From Cyanobium sp. NIES-981 (lineage in GTDB: Bacteria > Cyanobacteriota > Cyanobacteriia > PCC-6307 > Cyanobiaceae): 56,067 nt of DNA. The position numbers and the translations under genes are program-made. Location of the stretch: NCBI GenBank assembly GCA_945877595.1, contig CAMDVN010000009.1:1-56067 (forward strand), written 5' to 3'. The notes beneath the pieces are model-generated. The model did no database searches, had not been told where the DNA came from, and worked only from the letters and a program-made list of their open reading frames with translations. Shown here piece after piece: positions 26,836-36,089 of this stretch. The number at the start of each line of letters is the position of its first letter. The stretch's first letter is position 1.

Positions 26836-29800
26836 TCAGAGACTGGCCTCGGGAAGCTCCTCTCCCGAGGCCTCGCCTTCGCCAAACCAACGCGCCTCCA
26901 GATGCTTAATCGCCACATAGAAGGGCGGAACAACCCCAAGAGACAGCACCGTAGCCACCAACAAACCACCAAAAATCACGGTACCCAGCGATTGCTGGCT
27001 GTTGGCACCGGCGGTGCTGGCCACCACCAGGGGCAGGAAGCCAGCCAGAGCTGCAATCGCCGTCATCAAGATGGGCCGCAGCCGTGACTCAGCCGAGGCG
27101 ACCGCCGCCTCGGCTGCAGTCATGCCAGCCTTCATGTTTTGCTCGGCTACTTCCACGATCAGGATGGCATTTTTCGCTGCCAAACCGATCAAGGTCACCA
27201 GACCGACCTGCGCGTAAATATTGAGATCAATCGAGCGCATGGCAAGGAAGACCAGCGCTCCCAACATGGCAAGAGGAACCGTCATCAAGATCACGACCGG
27301 TGTCACATAGCTCTCATACTGAGCTGAGAGCACCAGATACACCATCAATATGCCGAGGCCAAATACCAACACACTGGCATTTCCCGCCGAAAGCTGCAGC
27401 GAAGCCAAGCCCGTAAAGGCATAGCCAATGTTATTGAACTGTTGCTGCTTAAAAATAGCCTGAATGGCAGCGAGAGCCTGACCAGAACTCTTCCCAATCG
27501 CCTCGGCGCCCTGCACGAGAATCGTGCGGTACAGGTTGTAGTGACTAATCACGGGAGGAGCGCTGCTCAATTCAGCCGAGGCAAACTCAGAGACTTGCAC
27601 AAGGTTGTTGTCGCGGTTGCGCACGTAGTAACTGAGCACATCCTCGAGATTGCGACGTCCAGACGCATCCGATTGAACATAGATATTGCGGACCTGACCA
27701 TTCTCATAGGTGAGACCCGAATAATTGCCGCCGGCCAGAACAGCAATGGTCTGCATCGCCTTCTGGTAATCGATATTGAGAGTGCCCATAATCGATCGAT
27801 CGATCTTCAATCCGAAGGCAGGCGCACTTGGGATGAACTGGGTGTAGAGGCTTCCGAATTCACCACTGACCTCACCAGCTGCCACCAGGGTCTGGGCCTG
27901 AGCATCCAATTGGTTGAAGCTGTAGGCACCATTACTCAGATCATTGAACTGGAAATAAAAGCCCCCCTGAGCTGAAAAACCAGGAATTGCCGGTGGCTGA
28001 GCAGCCACGGCCAAACCAGAGCTCAGCTTCGACAACTTGGCGTTGAGTCGAGCCACAATCGCCGGCGCCTTTTGATCACTGCCGCTACGTTCCTCAAGCG
28101 GCTTGAGACCAAAGAAAAAGGCACCTTGATCAGGGCTCGAGCCGTTGAAGCCATACCCACTCACCACCGAGGCGGCAATGATGTCGTCCTCAGTTTTGAG
28201 GATCTTGGCGATCTCAAGCCCTGTTTTCTGGGTCTGACTGAGCGAAGCCCCGTTCTGAAGCTGGAAAATACCCATGCCATACCCCTGATCCTCCTCAGGG
28301 ATGAAGGCACTGGGCAAGGCAGAAAAAGCAATCGCGGTGAGCACGATCCCACCTGCTAGACCCGCCAAAATTTGCCGACGCCTGGCGATCAGATTGGTCA
28401 CGAGGGAGGCATAGCCCTTCTGGAGCCGAGCAAAGACCACGTTGAAGCGCTCAAAGATCCAGGCCAGGCGACTCCCCGCCAAACCAAAGGCAATGACTCC
28501 AAAGGGATAGGCACCGGGGCCAAACGACGCCGCAGAGAATCGTCCGAAGGCCAGACCAACCACCATCCCCGCCAAGGCCCAACCCCAGCCGCGGGGCAAG
28601 GGCGGCTTCTCACGTTTGAGAATTAATGCCGACATCATCGGCGAAAAAGTGAGGGCATTGAAGGCTGAAATCGCAATCGAGAAAGCGATGGTGAGGGCAA
28701 ATTGTCGATAGATGATGCCAATCCCACCGGGATAGAAAGCAACGGGTATGAACACCGCCATCAAGACAAGAGCTGTGGCGATCAGCGCGCCAATCAGCTC
28801 GCCCATGCACTCCATCGCCGCCTGGCGTGGGCGCATGCCCTTCTCCAAATTCTTGGAGACTGCTTCAATCACGACAATCGCATCGTCAACCACAAGACCA
28901 GTGGCCAGAACAAGACCCAGCAGGGTGAGCTGGTTGATCGAAAATCCAAAGGCCTTAATGAAGGCAAATGTGCCGACAAGGGAAATGGGGATGGCCAAAC
29001 TTGGAATAATCGTGGCGCGCCAATCCTGAAGGAACAGAAAGAGAATCATCAAGACCAGAACGATGGCCAAACCGAGCGCATCGACAACTCCTTCGACAGC
29101 CGATTCAATGAACTGACCAATGTTATAAATCTCAGTAACAGAGACACCCGGTGGCACATTCAGGGTGAATTCATTCATTACGGTGACCACCGCGTCCGAG
29201 ACATCGAGGGCGTTACTCTCGGGGGTCTGAAACACCGCCACGGTGACGGCCGGGTGGCCTTCCACGCTCACAGCCTGTTGGGCAAAGGTGTTGAATCCAT
29301 AGCTGGCTCCGCCAACATCCTGTAGCCGCAACAAATTTCCCTGAGGCGATTTGCCAACAATCAACTTGTTGAGATCATCAACAGAAATCAAATTGCCATT
29401 GTTTTCAACCAGAATCGGATAGGCAAACTCCTGATCCCCACCTGCAGGAGGACCACCCACCAAACCGCCGATCGCAACACTGTTTTGACTGCTCACCGCT
29501 GAGACCACCTGGTCGGCGGTGAGTTGGTTGGAGGCGAGCTTGTCGGGATCAACAAACAGCCAGAAAGCGGGATTGCTGCCACCAAGAAGGTTCACCTGAG
29601 CCACCCCAGGCACCCGACCCAATTGGTAATAAAGATCTTCGTAGATCAGGCCATTGAGGTAGGCCGCATCAAACTGCCCCTGGGTCGAGGTGACCTGGTA
29701 AGCCAAGAGGATTGACGGCGTGCTCTGCATCACCGAAACACCCGTGGCCTGCACCTGCTGGGGCAGCTGGGGCATTGCCAGGGAGACGCGATTCTGCACA

Positions 29801-30123
29801 TTCACCTGATCAATATTAATATCCGTACCTTCATCGAAATAGACCTGGACCGTGCTCTGCCCATTACTGGTGCTAAACGATGAGATGTAGGCAGCCCCTG
29901 GCACCCCATTGATCTGCTGTTCAAGGGGATTGGTGACGGCTTGCTCGGTGACCAAAGAGTTTGCGCCGCCATAATTGGCTGTCACCTGAATCAGTGGCGG
30001 TGCAATATTGGGAAGATTCTCGATCGAGAGGGTAGGGATGGCAATCAGACCAACCAAGACGATCAAAATGCTGCAGACGGTCGTCAGAACCGGCCGCTTG
30101 ATGAAATTATCGGAGAACGACAT
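26836..30123 (-). CDS. RND efflux pump inner-membrane subunit, HAE1 family
   Basis: The proton-driven pump subunit of a tripartite efflux system of the AcrB/MexB type. The 1095-residue protein has the expected twelve membrane helices and two large periplasmic loops. Seen directly: the N-terminal FIKRPVLTTVCSILIVLVGL, the helix-4 aspartate pair in GLVVDDAIVVIEAVSKN that carries protons, the LAIPISLVGTFAFI segment before it, and YESYVTPVVILMTVPLAMLG and GLAAKNAILIVEVAEQN in the second half. It is slightly longer than AcrB, with an extra stretch around 500-560. Two adaptor genes precede it; no TolC-type outer-membrane channel is nearby. Confidence 0.93.
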   Translation of the reverse strand: MSFSDNFIKRPVLTTVCSILIVLVGLIAIPTLSIENLPNIAPPLIQVTANYGGANSLVTEQAVTNPLEQQINGVPGAAYISSFSTSNGQSTVQVYFDEGTDINIDQVNVQNRVSLAMPQLPQQVQATGVSVMQSTPSILLAYQVTSTQGQFDAAYLNGLIYEDLYYQLGRVPGVAQVNLLGGSNPAFWLFVDPDKLASNQLTADQVVSAVSSQNSVAIGGLVGGPPAGGDQEFAYPILVENNGNLISVDDLNKLIVGKSPQGNLLRLQDVGGASYGFNTFAQQAVSVEGHPAVTVAVFQTPESNALDVSDAVVTVMNEFTLNVPPGVSVTEIYNIGQFIESAVEGVVDALGLAIVLVLMILFLFLQDWRATIIPSLAIPISLVGTFAFIKAFGFSINQLTLLGLVLATGLVVDDAIVVIEAVSKNLEKGMRPRQAAMECMGELIGALIATALVLMAVFIPVAFYPGGIGIIYRQFALTIAFSIAISAFNALTFSPMMSALILKREKPPLPRGWGWALAGMVVGLAFGRFSAASFGPGAYPFGVIAFGLAGSRLAWIFERFNVVFARLQKGYASLVTNLIARRRQILAGLAGGIVLTAIAFSALPSAFIPEEDQGYGMGIFQLQNGASLSQTQKTGLEIAKILKTEDDIIAASVVSGYGFNGSSPDQGAFFFGLKPLEERSGSDQKAPAIVARLNAKLSKLSSGLAVAAQPPAIPGFSAQGGFYFQFNDLSNGAYSFNQLDAQAQTLVAAGEVSGEFGSLYTQFIPSAPAFGLKIDRSIMGTLNIDYQKAMQTIAVLAGGNYSGLTYENGQVRNIYVQSDASGRRNLEDVLSYYVRNRDNNLVQVSEFASAELSSAPPVISHYNLYRTILVQGAEAIGKSSGQALAAIQAIFKQQQFNNIGYAFTGLASLQLSAGNASVLVFGLGILMVYLVLSAQYESYVTPVVILMTVPLAMLGALVFLAMRSIDLNIYAQVGLVTLIGLAAKNAILIVEVAEQNMKAGMTAAEAAVASAESRLRPILMTAIAALAGFLPLVVASTAGANSQQSLGTVIFGGLLVATVLSLGVVPPFYVAIKHLEARWFGEGEASGEELPEASL
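26845..26872. other. Inverted repeat in the 3' end of the RND gene
   Basis: GGCCTCGGGA (26845-26854) and TCCCGAGGCC (26863-26872) form a 10-pair stem with an eight-base loop at the convergent end of pgm and the RND gene. There is no T-run, so it is at most a weak or mRNA-stabilising structure. It also encodes the last residues of the pump. Confidence 0.45.
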
Positions 30124-30132
30124 GGTTGGTCC

Positions 30133-31263
30133 TTAGTTTGCCTGTGCTGTGGCGATCTTGACCGGCATCCCCGATCGGAGCAGCGCCGTGTTGCTCACAA
30201 CGATGCGGTCGCCCCGGGACAGGCCTGAAATCAGGGGGTAGCGGTTGTTTTGCAACGTTCCAAGCTTCACAGCTGTCTGAACCACAATTGGCGTTGTGGG
30301 TGGAAGCTTTTCAAGCGCGGCTTTCTGGGGTGCCGGAATCGTGTCTGAGGCCCTAATCCGCGGCAGAATCACAGAAAGGGGCAGCACGCGGTAGATGAAG
30401 GGTTGCTGGGCCTGCATCATCACGGCCTGCACCGGAACCGAGAGTTGGCGGGTGATCGATGTGATGATGCGGTTACGCACAAATTGGCCTGTTTTCAGCC
30501 TGCCCGTGAGATTGGGAAATTCAGCCTTCACCAACACTGTGTTGGGGGAGGAGTTGTCGCCGCTGAGGCCGAAGTAAGGAGAAATAAAGACGACCCTGCC
30601 CGTGCCGGTCACCGGCGGGTTTCCCTGGGTCTTGAGCTCGACCTGCTGACCCAAGCGGACCAAGGATGCCTGCGTCGCCGGCACGTCCATCAACGTCCAG
30701 ATGGTGCTGTTGTCGACAATGCCGGTAATCGCCTGCCCCTGCTTGACATAATCACCCAGCTTCACCGTATCAAGGTCACCGATTTCGCCGTTAATCGGTG
30801 CCGTCACGTACTTGTAGCCGAGCGTCGCCGCAGCAGCGCTCTGCTGATCACGACTCTGAATCGCTTGGGTGACATAGAAGTCACGTTCTTTGCTGGATAC
30901 AGCGCCCTGTTGATTCAAAAAGATGTAGCGCTCAGCATTCACCAGGTCTTTACGAGCCTCGGCCTTGCTGGCATCGAGCGATGCCGATTCCTGTACATTA
31001 TCGAGCACCAAGATGGACTGCCCCGCCCTCACCCGCTGACCCTGGGTCGCGAGAATCTTGACCACACGGCCATTGGTCTCGGGGCGCAGGGCCACATTGG
31101 TGGTCGATTCCAAGCGGCTCACCACCTCAATCCCCGGGCTGAACTCGGCCTCTCCGATCGTTTCGACCTGAACGCTCAACGGGGTCTTGGTGGTTGCCTT
31201 GGGGGCACAGGCCATCAAGCCAAGCGACAGCACCGCACCGAGGGAGGCAGTCGTTCGACGCAC
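30133..31263 (-). CDS. RND efflux adaptor lipoprotein (second copy)
   Basis: A membrane-fusion protein that bridges the RND pump to an outer-membrane channel. The 376 residues start with MRRTTASLGAVLSLGLMAC, a lipoprotein signal with lipobox LMAC (Cys19). The adaptor core is visible: barrel-sandwich halves around VALRPETNGRVVKILATQGQ and APINGEIGDLDTVKLGDYVK, and a coiled-coil hairpin between. It begins 59 bases after the first adaptor gene and ends 9 bases before the pump start, so the three genes form an operon. It differs clearly from the first adaptor in sequence. Confidence 0.9.
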   Translation of the reverse strand: MRRTTASLGAVLSLGLMACAPKATTKTPLSVQVETIGEAEFSPGIEVVSRLESTTNVALRPETNGRVVKILATQGQRVRAGQSILVLDNVQESASLDASKAEARKDLVNAERYIFLNQQGAVSSKERDFYVTQAIQSRDQQSAAAATLGYKYVTAPINGEIGDLDTVKLGDYVKQGQAITGIVDNSTIWTLMDVPATQASLVRLGQQVELKTQGNPPVTGTGRVVFISPYFGLSGDNSSPNTVLVKAEFPNLTGRLKTGQFVRNRIITSITRQLSVPVQAVMMQAQQPFIYRVLPLSVILPRIRASDTIPAPQKAALEKLPPTTPIVVQTAVKLGTLQNNRYPLISGLSRGDRIVVSNTALLRSGMPVKIATAQAN

Positions 31264-31322
31264 AAATCTGCAGCATTTGGGGGGAGCCTACTGGATACCT
31301 CCGTACCCACTCAACAACTGCT

Positions 31323-32477
31323 TCAAACTGGTTGAATTGGCATGCCATGGCGCAGATTCAGTAACCCTGAACTGATCACCCGCTGGCCCTTCTGCAGACC
31401 ACGTAGCACCGGATAGCGACTTTGCTGCAATGGGCCCAGGCTCACAGGCACCTGCAGGGCAACAGCTGCCGTGGGTGGCAGACCCTTCAACGCACTCAGA
31501 TCAGCCCGCCCAGGCCGTTGCTCCAACTCCCGCCGCGTGCCCACCACAAAAACAAAGCTTTGGCCGGCAAGTCGCGTGATGGCCGCAAAGGGCACAGACA
31601 ACTGCTCCTGGCTCTGCAGCACAACCCGGGCGCGAAGCCTTAGGCCATTGCGCAGGACGCCACGGGGATTGGTGATGGGCGCGCGGGCCATCAACAGCTG
31701 GCTACCACTGATCACCGATGGTTCCAAGGCACTGATCTGACTGTTCAGAACAGCACCGCCCTGGCCCGGCACACTCAGCTGCACCGGCAAACCGAGCCGC
31801 AGCTGACCCAACAGGGTTGCTGGCAGCTCAATCTCGGCATGCAGGCGGGTGTTGCTGACCAATTGGGTCAACGGCACGCCGACCTGCAGCACATCACCGG
31901 GTCTGAGGTTGATTTCGCCAATCACCCCGGCCACCGGGGCCTTGATGTGGCGGAAGCCAAGGTCGGCCTGCCGAGCGATCAGCGCCTGTCGCGAAGCGAT
32001 GAAGGCCTGGCGGTACTGATCACGCTGAATTGCACTGGCGGCACCCTGGGCCACCAGCTGGGCATAGCGCTCATCGTTGCGTTGATCGCTCAGCATCTGG
32101 GCCCGCAGGCTGGCCACCTCGGCGCGCAGCTGGGCCTGATCCAGCACCACCAGCAACTGGCCTTGACGCACCTGCTGGCCCTGACGCACGAGCAGGCGCT
32201 CCACCCGCGCATTGACCTGGCTGGCCACCTTCACCACTTGGTCTGAATCCAACGTGGCCACCGCTTCAACGCTCTGCTGAAACGGAGCCAGGGTCACCGC
32301 CTCAACGTCAACCGGCAGGGGGCGGCTCGAAGCCTCCTCGCCCGAGCGCCCGCAGCCGACGAGCACACTGGCCACCACGCCAACGAAGCCAGCGCCAAGC
32401 ACGACACGTCCAAATTTCACTGATTCCAGCTGGTGCGTTGACGGGTTCTGCTGCACCACCCTGCGGGCCATCGACAT
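31323..32477 (-). CDS. RND efflux adaptor lipoprotein (first copy)
   Basis: A second membrane-fusion protein at the head of the efflux operon. Barrel-sandwich and hairpin segments are present (VKVASQVNARVERLLVRQGQ, LRAEVASLRAQMLSDQRNDE, IKAPVAGVIGEINLRPGDVL). The lipobox is VLVGC. The frame opens with MSMARRVVQQ, but the in-frame GTG at 32420 (VKFGRVVLGAGFVGVVASVL) gives a typical short lipoprotein signal and is the likelier start, which would make the protein 365 residues. The paralogue downstream shares the fold but not close sequence, suggesting that the two adaptors may act together as a mixed hexamer. Confidence 0.88.
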   Translation of the reverse strand: MSMARRVVQQNPSTHQLESVKFGRVVLGAGFVGVVASVLVGCGRSGEEASSRPLPVDVEAVTLAPFQQSVEAVATLDSDQVVKVASQVNARVERLLVRQGQQVRQGQLLVVLDQAQLRAEVASLRAQMLSDQRNDERYAQLVAQGAASAIQRDQYRQAFIASRQALIARQADLGFRHIKAPVAGVIGEINLRPGDVLQVGVPLTQLVSNTRLHAEIELPATLLGQLRLGLPVQLSVPGQGGAVLNSQISALEPSVISGSQLLMARAPITNPRGVLRNGLRLRARVVLQSQEQLSVPFAAITRLAGQSFVFVVGTRRELEQRPGRADLSALKGLPPTAAVALQVPVSLGPLQQSRYPVLRGLQKGQRVISSGLLNLRHGMPIQPV

Positions 32478-32560
32478 GGGGGCATGGCCTGGAGCCAGGC
32501 CTCAGGCAGAGCCTGGAGCGTACGCCGACTCCAGCGCTGCTGCCAGCCGCCGATGATGGG

Positions 32561-34762
32561 ATGTGGTGCTTGGAAACCGTGGCCGATTTGTTTAGCCACC
32601 ACGGTGATCGCCTGCGGGAGGGTCTGGCCCCGCTAGCCGAACGGCTGCGACCTCGCAGCCTCGATGATTTTGTGGGCCAGGAGGCGATCCTTGGCCACGG
32701 TCGCCTGCTGCGACGGGCCATCACCGCCGACCGGGTCGGGAACCTGATCCTGCACGGCCCCCCCGGGGTGGGCAAGACCACCTTGGCGCGCATCATCGCC
32801 GGTACCACCCGGGCCCACTTCAGCAGCCTCAATGCCGTGCTGGCTGGGGTCAAGGACCTGCGCGTCGAGGTGGACGCGGCCCGCGCGCGGCTCGAGCGCC
32901 ATGGACTGCGCAGCACCCTGTTCATCGATGAGGTGCACCGCTTCAACAGTGCCCAACAAGACGCGCTCTTGCCCTGGGTGGAAAACGGAACGGTGAACCT
33001 GATCGGAGCCACCACCGAAAACCCCTTTTTTGAGGTCAACAAGGCCCTGGTGAGCCGCTCACGGCTGTTTCGCCTGCAGCCCCTGGAACCTCGCCACCTG
33101 GGCCAGCTGCTGGAGCGGGCACTGAGGGATTCCGAACAGGGCTACGGGGATCGATCCGTGTATCTGAGCCCAGAAGCCAAAGCCCATTTGCTCGATGTGG
33201 CCGGCGGCGACGCCCGCAGCCTGCTCAATGCCCTTGAGCTGGCTGTCGAAACCACCCCGCCCAATGCCGAAGGGATGATCGCCATTGACCTGGCCATCGC
33301 CGAAGAGTCGATCCAACAGCGGGCCGTGCTCTACGACAAGCAGGGTGATGCCCACTTCGACACGATCAGCGCGTTTATCAAGTCACTGCGGGGCAGTGAT
33401 GCCGATGCGGCCCTCTTCTGGCTGGCCCGCATGGTTGAGGCGGGTGAGAACCCCCGGTTCATCTTCAGGCGCATGCTGATCGCCGCCGGTGAGGACATCG
33501 GCTTGGCCGATCCCCAGGCGATCGTGGTAGTGGAAGCCTGCGCGGCGGCCTTTGAACGGGTGGGCCTACCCGAAGGGCTCTACCCCCTGGCCCAGGCGGC
33601 CCTTTATCTGGCCGGAGCCGAGAAAAGCAACAGCGTGCTGGGCTTTTTTGATGCGCTCAAGACCGTGCGCAGCGCCAACCAGCAGCAGGTGCCCTCCCAC
33701 CTGCGCGATGCCAACCGTGACGGACCGGCCTTTGGCGATGGGGTGGGCTACCGCTACCCCCATGCCTATGCCGAACACTGGGTGGCCCAGCAATACCTGC
33801 CGGCCAGCCTGCAGGGACAGCTCTTCTGGCAGCCGGGAGCGCTGGGCTGGGAAGGCCAGCTACGCAAGCGATTGCAGAAGCGCCGCGCTGCCCAGCTGGC
33901 CGCCGCGGCCGAAACCGCCGCTGATCAAGGGGATGTTTTCAGCAGTAGCCCCGACGATCCCGCCCTCGAGCGCTGGCTGCAACGCCAAGCGGTCGCCGAG
34001 GGCGAACGCCTCGACCAGCTCCGCCAGCGCTTCTGGCAACACGCCCGATGGCGGCGCCATGGCCGGGTGCTGATTCTGGGGGCCCGTTCGCTGCTGTGGG
34101 CCCTCGATCCGCTCGAGCACACCCCCGAAGGCCAGGTGGTGATCACGGTGAGTGAGGCCTCTGATCAGGCGCGCCTGCAGGCCCAGCTCCAGCTGCTCGA
34201 TGCCCTGCGCCAACCTGAACTACAGCACGACGCGGAGCCGCTGATCGGGCCGTTTGACTGGATTGCCGGCCGCCAAATCCTCGCCAATCTGAGCCCCCTG
34301 GCCCAGCACCAGTGGCTTGAGCGGATCACGGCCCTGGCCGCGCCGGGGACCGAGCTGCGACTGCTCCACAGCCAGGCGCTGCTGGGTCCGGCGGGCGGCC
34401 TACTGGAGCACTGGCGCTTAGGCGGCCACAAGCGACCCGAGCAGGAGGCCGCGCTGCGCCTGCTGGCCGTAGCCGAAACCCCTTGGCTAGCCCAGGGGGT
34501 GCCCAATCTGGGCGCTCTGCTGCAGGGCTCAGGGTGGGTTGGCAGCGTGGAGAGCTGGGATGAAAGCCTCAGCACCACCCTCGACGGGCCCTTGCTGGAT
34601 CGCTGGTTTAGCCCGACGCGCCCCTACCGCAACCTGCTGGATCTCCACCTGGGCACACCAGCTGAGCAGGCCGAGTTGGAACAAGGCTTCCGCCGGGAAC
34701 TGGGAGCTCGCCTGCCCCAACAGCTGCGGCATCAGCTGCTCGTGGCGCGCCTGGAGCGCTAA
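32561..34762 (+). CDS. rarA: RarA/MgsA-type AAA ATPase with C-terminal extension
   Basis: A replication-associated recombination ATPase related to RarA (MgsA/WRNIP1), acting at stalled forks. The 733-residue protein has RPRSLDDFVGQEAILG, Walker A HGPPGVGKTT (about 65), Walker B LFIDEVHRFN, sensor 1 IGATTENPFFEV and the RarA tetramerisation region (GSDADAALFWLARMVEAGEN, RDANRDGPAFGDGVGYRYPH) up to about residue 430. RarA normally ends there. The remaining 300 residues include a Rossmann-like start (GRVLILGARSLLWALDPLEH) resembling a degenerate methyltransferase, as in other cyanobacterial RarA fusions. I chose ATG 32561 because MWCLETVADLF precedes the conserved region; upstream sequence is a promoter gap shared with the efflux operon. 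Confidence 0.85.
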   Translation: MWCLETVADLFSHHGDRLREGLAPLAERLRPRSLDDFVGQEAILGHGRLLRRAITADRVGNLILHGPPGVGKTTLARIIAGTTRAHFSSLNAVLAGVKDLRVEVDAARARLERHGLRSTLFIDEVHRFNSAQQDALLPWVENGTVNLIGATTENPFFEVNKALVSRSRLFRLQPLEPRHLGQLLERALRDSEQGYGDRSVYLSPEAKAHLLDVAGGDARSLLNALELAVETTPPNAEGMIAIDLAIAEESIQQRAVLYDKQGDAHFDTISAFIKSLRGSDADAALFWLARMVEAGENPRFIFRRMLIAAGEDIGLADPQAIVVVEACAAAFERVGLPEGLYPLAQAALYLAGAEKSNSVLGFFDALKTVRSANQQQVPSHLRDANRDGPAFGDGVGYRYPHAYAEHWVAQQYLPASLQGQLFWQPGALGWEGQLRKRLQKRRAAQLAAAAETAADQGDVFSSSPDDPALERWLQRQAVAEGERLDQLRQRFWQHARWRRHGRVLILGARSLLWALDPLEHTPEGQVVITVSEASDQARLQAQLQLLDALRQPELQHDAEPLIGPFDWIAGRQILANLSPLAQHQWLERITALAAPGTELRLLHSQALLGPAGGLLEHWRLGGHKRPEQEAALRLLAVAETPWLAQGVPNLGALLQGSGWVGSVESWDESLSTTLDGPLLDRWFSPTRPYRNLLDLHLGTPAEQAELEQGFRRELGARLPQQLRHQLLVARLER

Positions 34763-35403
34763 GGCGGGCTGCCGCCCATGGCACCGGCCTGGAGGCAGGC
34801 GATCAGAAAGGCGAAGTGGGCCAGGGTTGACCGGCCACAGGCTTCAGGGCAAACACACACGGCTCGATCGGTCGCCCCAGCCTGGGCCTGCGTGTGCGGA
34901 GCGCTCGGGCTGGTCGAGGCCAGCTCAAAGCGCACCGGCAGCCGGGCCAAGACCCCCACCACCGAAATCGCACCGTCGTGGGCGTCGGCCACGATCGCCG
35001 CCTTGAGGGCCTGAAGCCGCACCCCATCCGGCAAGGCCGTCGACCAGAGCGGCAGCTGGCGGCGCAGCAAGGCCTCGCCAGCGGGGGTATCGAGAAACCG
35101 GGACAGCGCCACCGCCTCAACCCCGTAGGCCTTGGCCAGCGAGGCTCGTAGCTCCTGCAAGCCCCAGGCGGAGGAGACCAAATCCTGCTGTAATCGGCGG
35201 CTCGGCAGGGCGCCGTGGCTCACAAACGCCTGCACCGCCGGGCGATCGTCGAGGCCGGCCCAAGCCGGCCTCGGCATCCCCAATCCCGTCCACAGCAACA
35301 GCGTTGCCACTGCGGCGCCACCCCTGGTGCCCCAGCGGCGCATCCAGGCCTTGCCTTGCCCCAGCGGCATTGACACCAACGTCTTGGCCATCAGAGCCGC
35401 CAA
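34759..35403 (-). CDS. DUF1400 protein, exported, lacking a hydrolase domain
   Basis: A 214-residue protein with an N-terminal signal or anchor (GAAVATLLLWTGLGMPRPAWA) and a DUF1400 region (about 75-160: LQQDLVSSAWGLQELRASLA, ALSRFLDTPAGEALLRR, LKAAIVADAHDG then VVGVLARLP). In most cyanobacterial proteins this domain is followed by an alpha/beta hydrolase of about 300 residues; here the protein ends soon after in VCVCPEACGRS. Its start overlaps the phosphopantetheinyl transferase 3' end by 13 bases, so they are coupled. Start could also be M6. Function unknown. Confidence 0.65.
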   Translation of the reverse strand: MAALMAKTLVSMPLGQGKAWMRRWGTRGGAAVATLLLWTGLGMPRPAWAGLDDRPAVQAFVSHGALPSRRLQQDLVSSAWGLQELRASLAKAYGVEAVALSRFLDTPAGEALLRRQLPLWSTALPDGVRLQALKAAIVADAHDGAISVVGVLARLPVRFELASTSPSAPHTQAQAGATDRAVCVCPEACGRSTLAHFAFLIACLQAGAMGGSPP

Positions 35404-36050
35404 GTTAAGGGGCCGCCAGGCAGCGCTTCGATCCCCTCGCCCACGGCAGCCCAGAGGAATCCGGCCAGGGCGCCCAGGCGCGGGCGCAACTCGGTGCCCT
35501 CGACCCCATGGCAGAGCAAGGCACGTTGATGGTCATAGCGCCAGGCGCTCAACTCCAAGGCGATCGAGCGATGCCGCCATTTGATCGCCGCCTCCTTGCA
35601 GACCCAGCTGCGCAGCACGGCCTCACGCAGCGGCTCGCCCATCTGGGCGGCGAGCTGCTGCTGCTCACGGGCCGGGAAAAAACGCCCCGCCAAGGCAGCG
35701 GCATCAAAATGCCGCGACGCAAGCTCTAAATCGACTCCTATCGGGACGGGCGACCAGCCGATCAGCAGGGCGCCGCCACCATGGCTCAAGCTGAGGCAGC
35801 CCAATGCCTCGGGCAGGGCAGGCGGCTGCCCCGGTGGACTCTGCAGCGGCACCGCTTGGGGCTCCAGCCCCAAATGCGCAGCCAGCACCTGCCGCATCGC
35901 CAGGCGGCTGCGCCAGTAGCGGCGACGACGCGGCGGAGGGAGGGCCTCGCCCCATTGCCATTCAGCGGCCGAAAGCCGTTGAACGCTGGGATCCCACGGG
36001 GGGTCATCCCCCTCGCCCGGGGGCACAAACCACAGCTGCGGCGGCGTCAA
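35391..36050 (-). CDS. 4'-phosphopantetheinyl transferase, Sfp/HetI type
   Basis: Transfers phosphopantetheine from CoA to a carrier protein serine, activating fatty-acid or polyketide synthases. The catalytic pattern is plain: PIGVDLELASR with the Mg-binding D-x-E, and SWVCKEAAIKW, the W-x-x-KEAxxK signature. Also LRQ-like SRLAMRQVLAAHLGL and LSLSHGGGALLIGWS. No ATG lies in the reading frame near the conserved start; TTG 36050 (LTPPQLWFVPPGEG) or GTG 36026 are the best candidates, giving 219 or 211 residues. It is divergent from prxQ, with only 39 bases between the starts, so the promoters overlap. Members of this group are often the only such enzyme in picocyanobacteria. Confidence 0.87.
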   Translation of the reverse strand: MTPPQLWFVPPGEGDDPPWDPSVQRLSAAEWQWGEALPPPRRRRYWRSRLAMRQVLAAHLGLEPQAVPLQSPPGQPPALPEALGCLSLSHGGGALLIGWSPVPIGVDLELASRHFDAAALAGRFFPAREQQQLAAQMGEPLREAVLRSWVCKEAAIKWRHRSIALELSAWRYDHQRALLCHGVEGTELRPRLGALAGFLWAAVGEGIEALPGGPLTWRL

Positions 36051-36089
36051 AGGGGCCCCTAGGCTCTCGCCATTGTTGCCCCCCGCACC

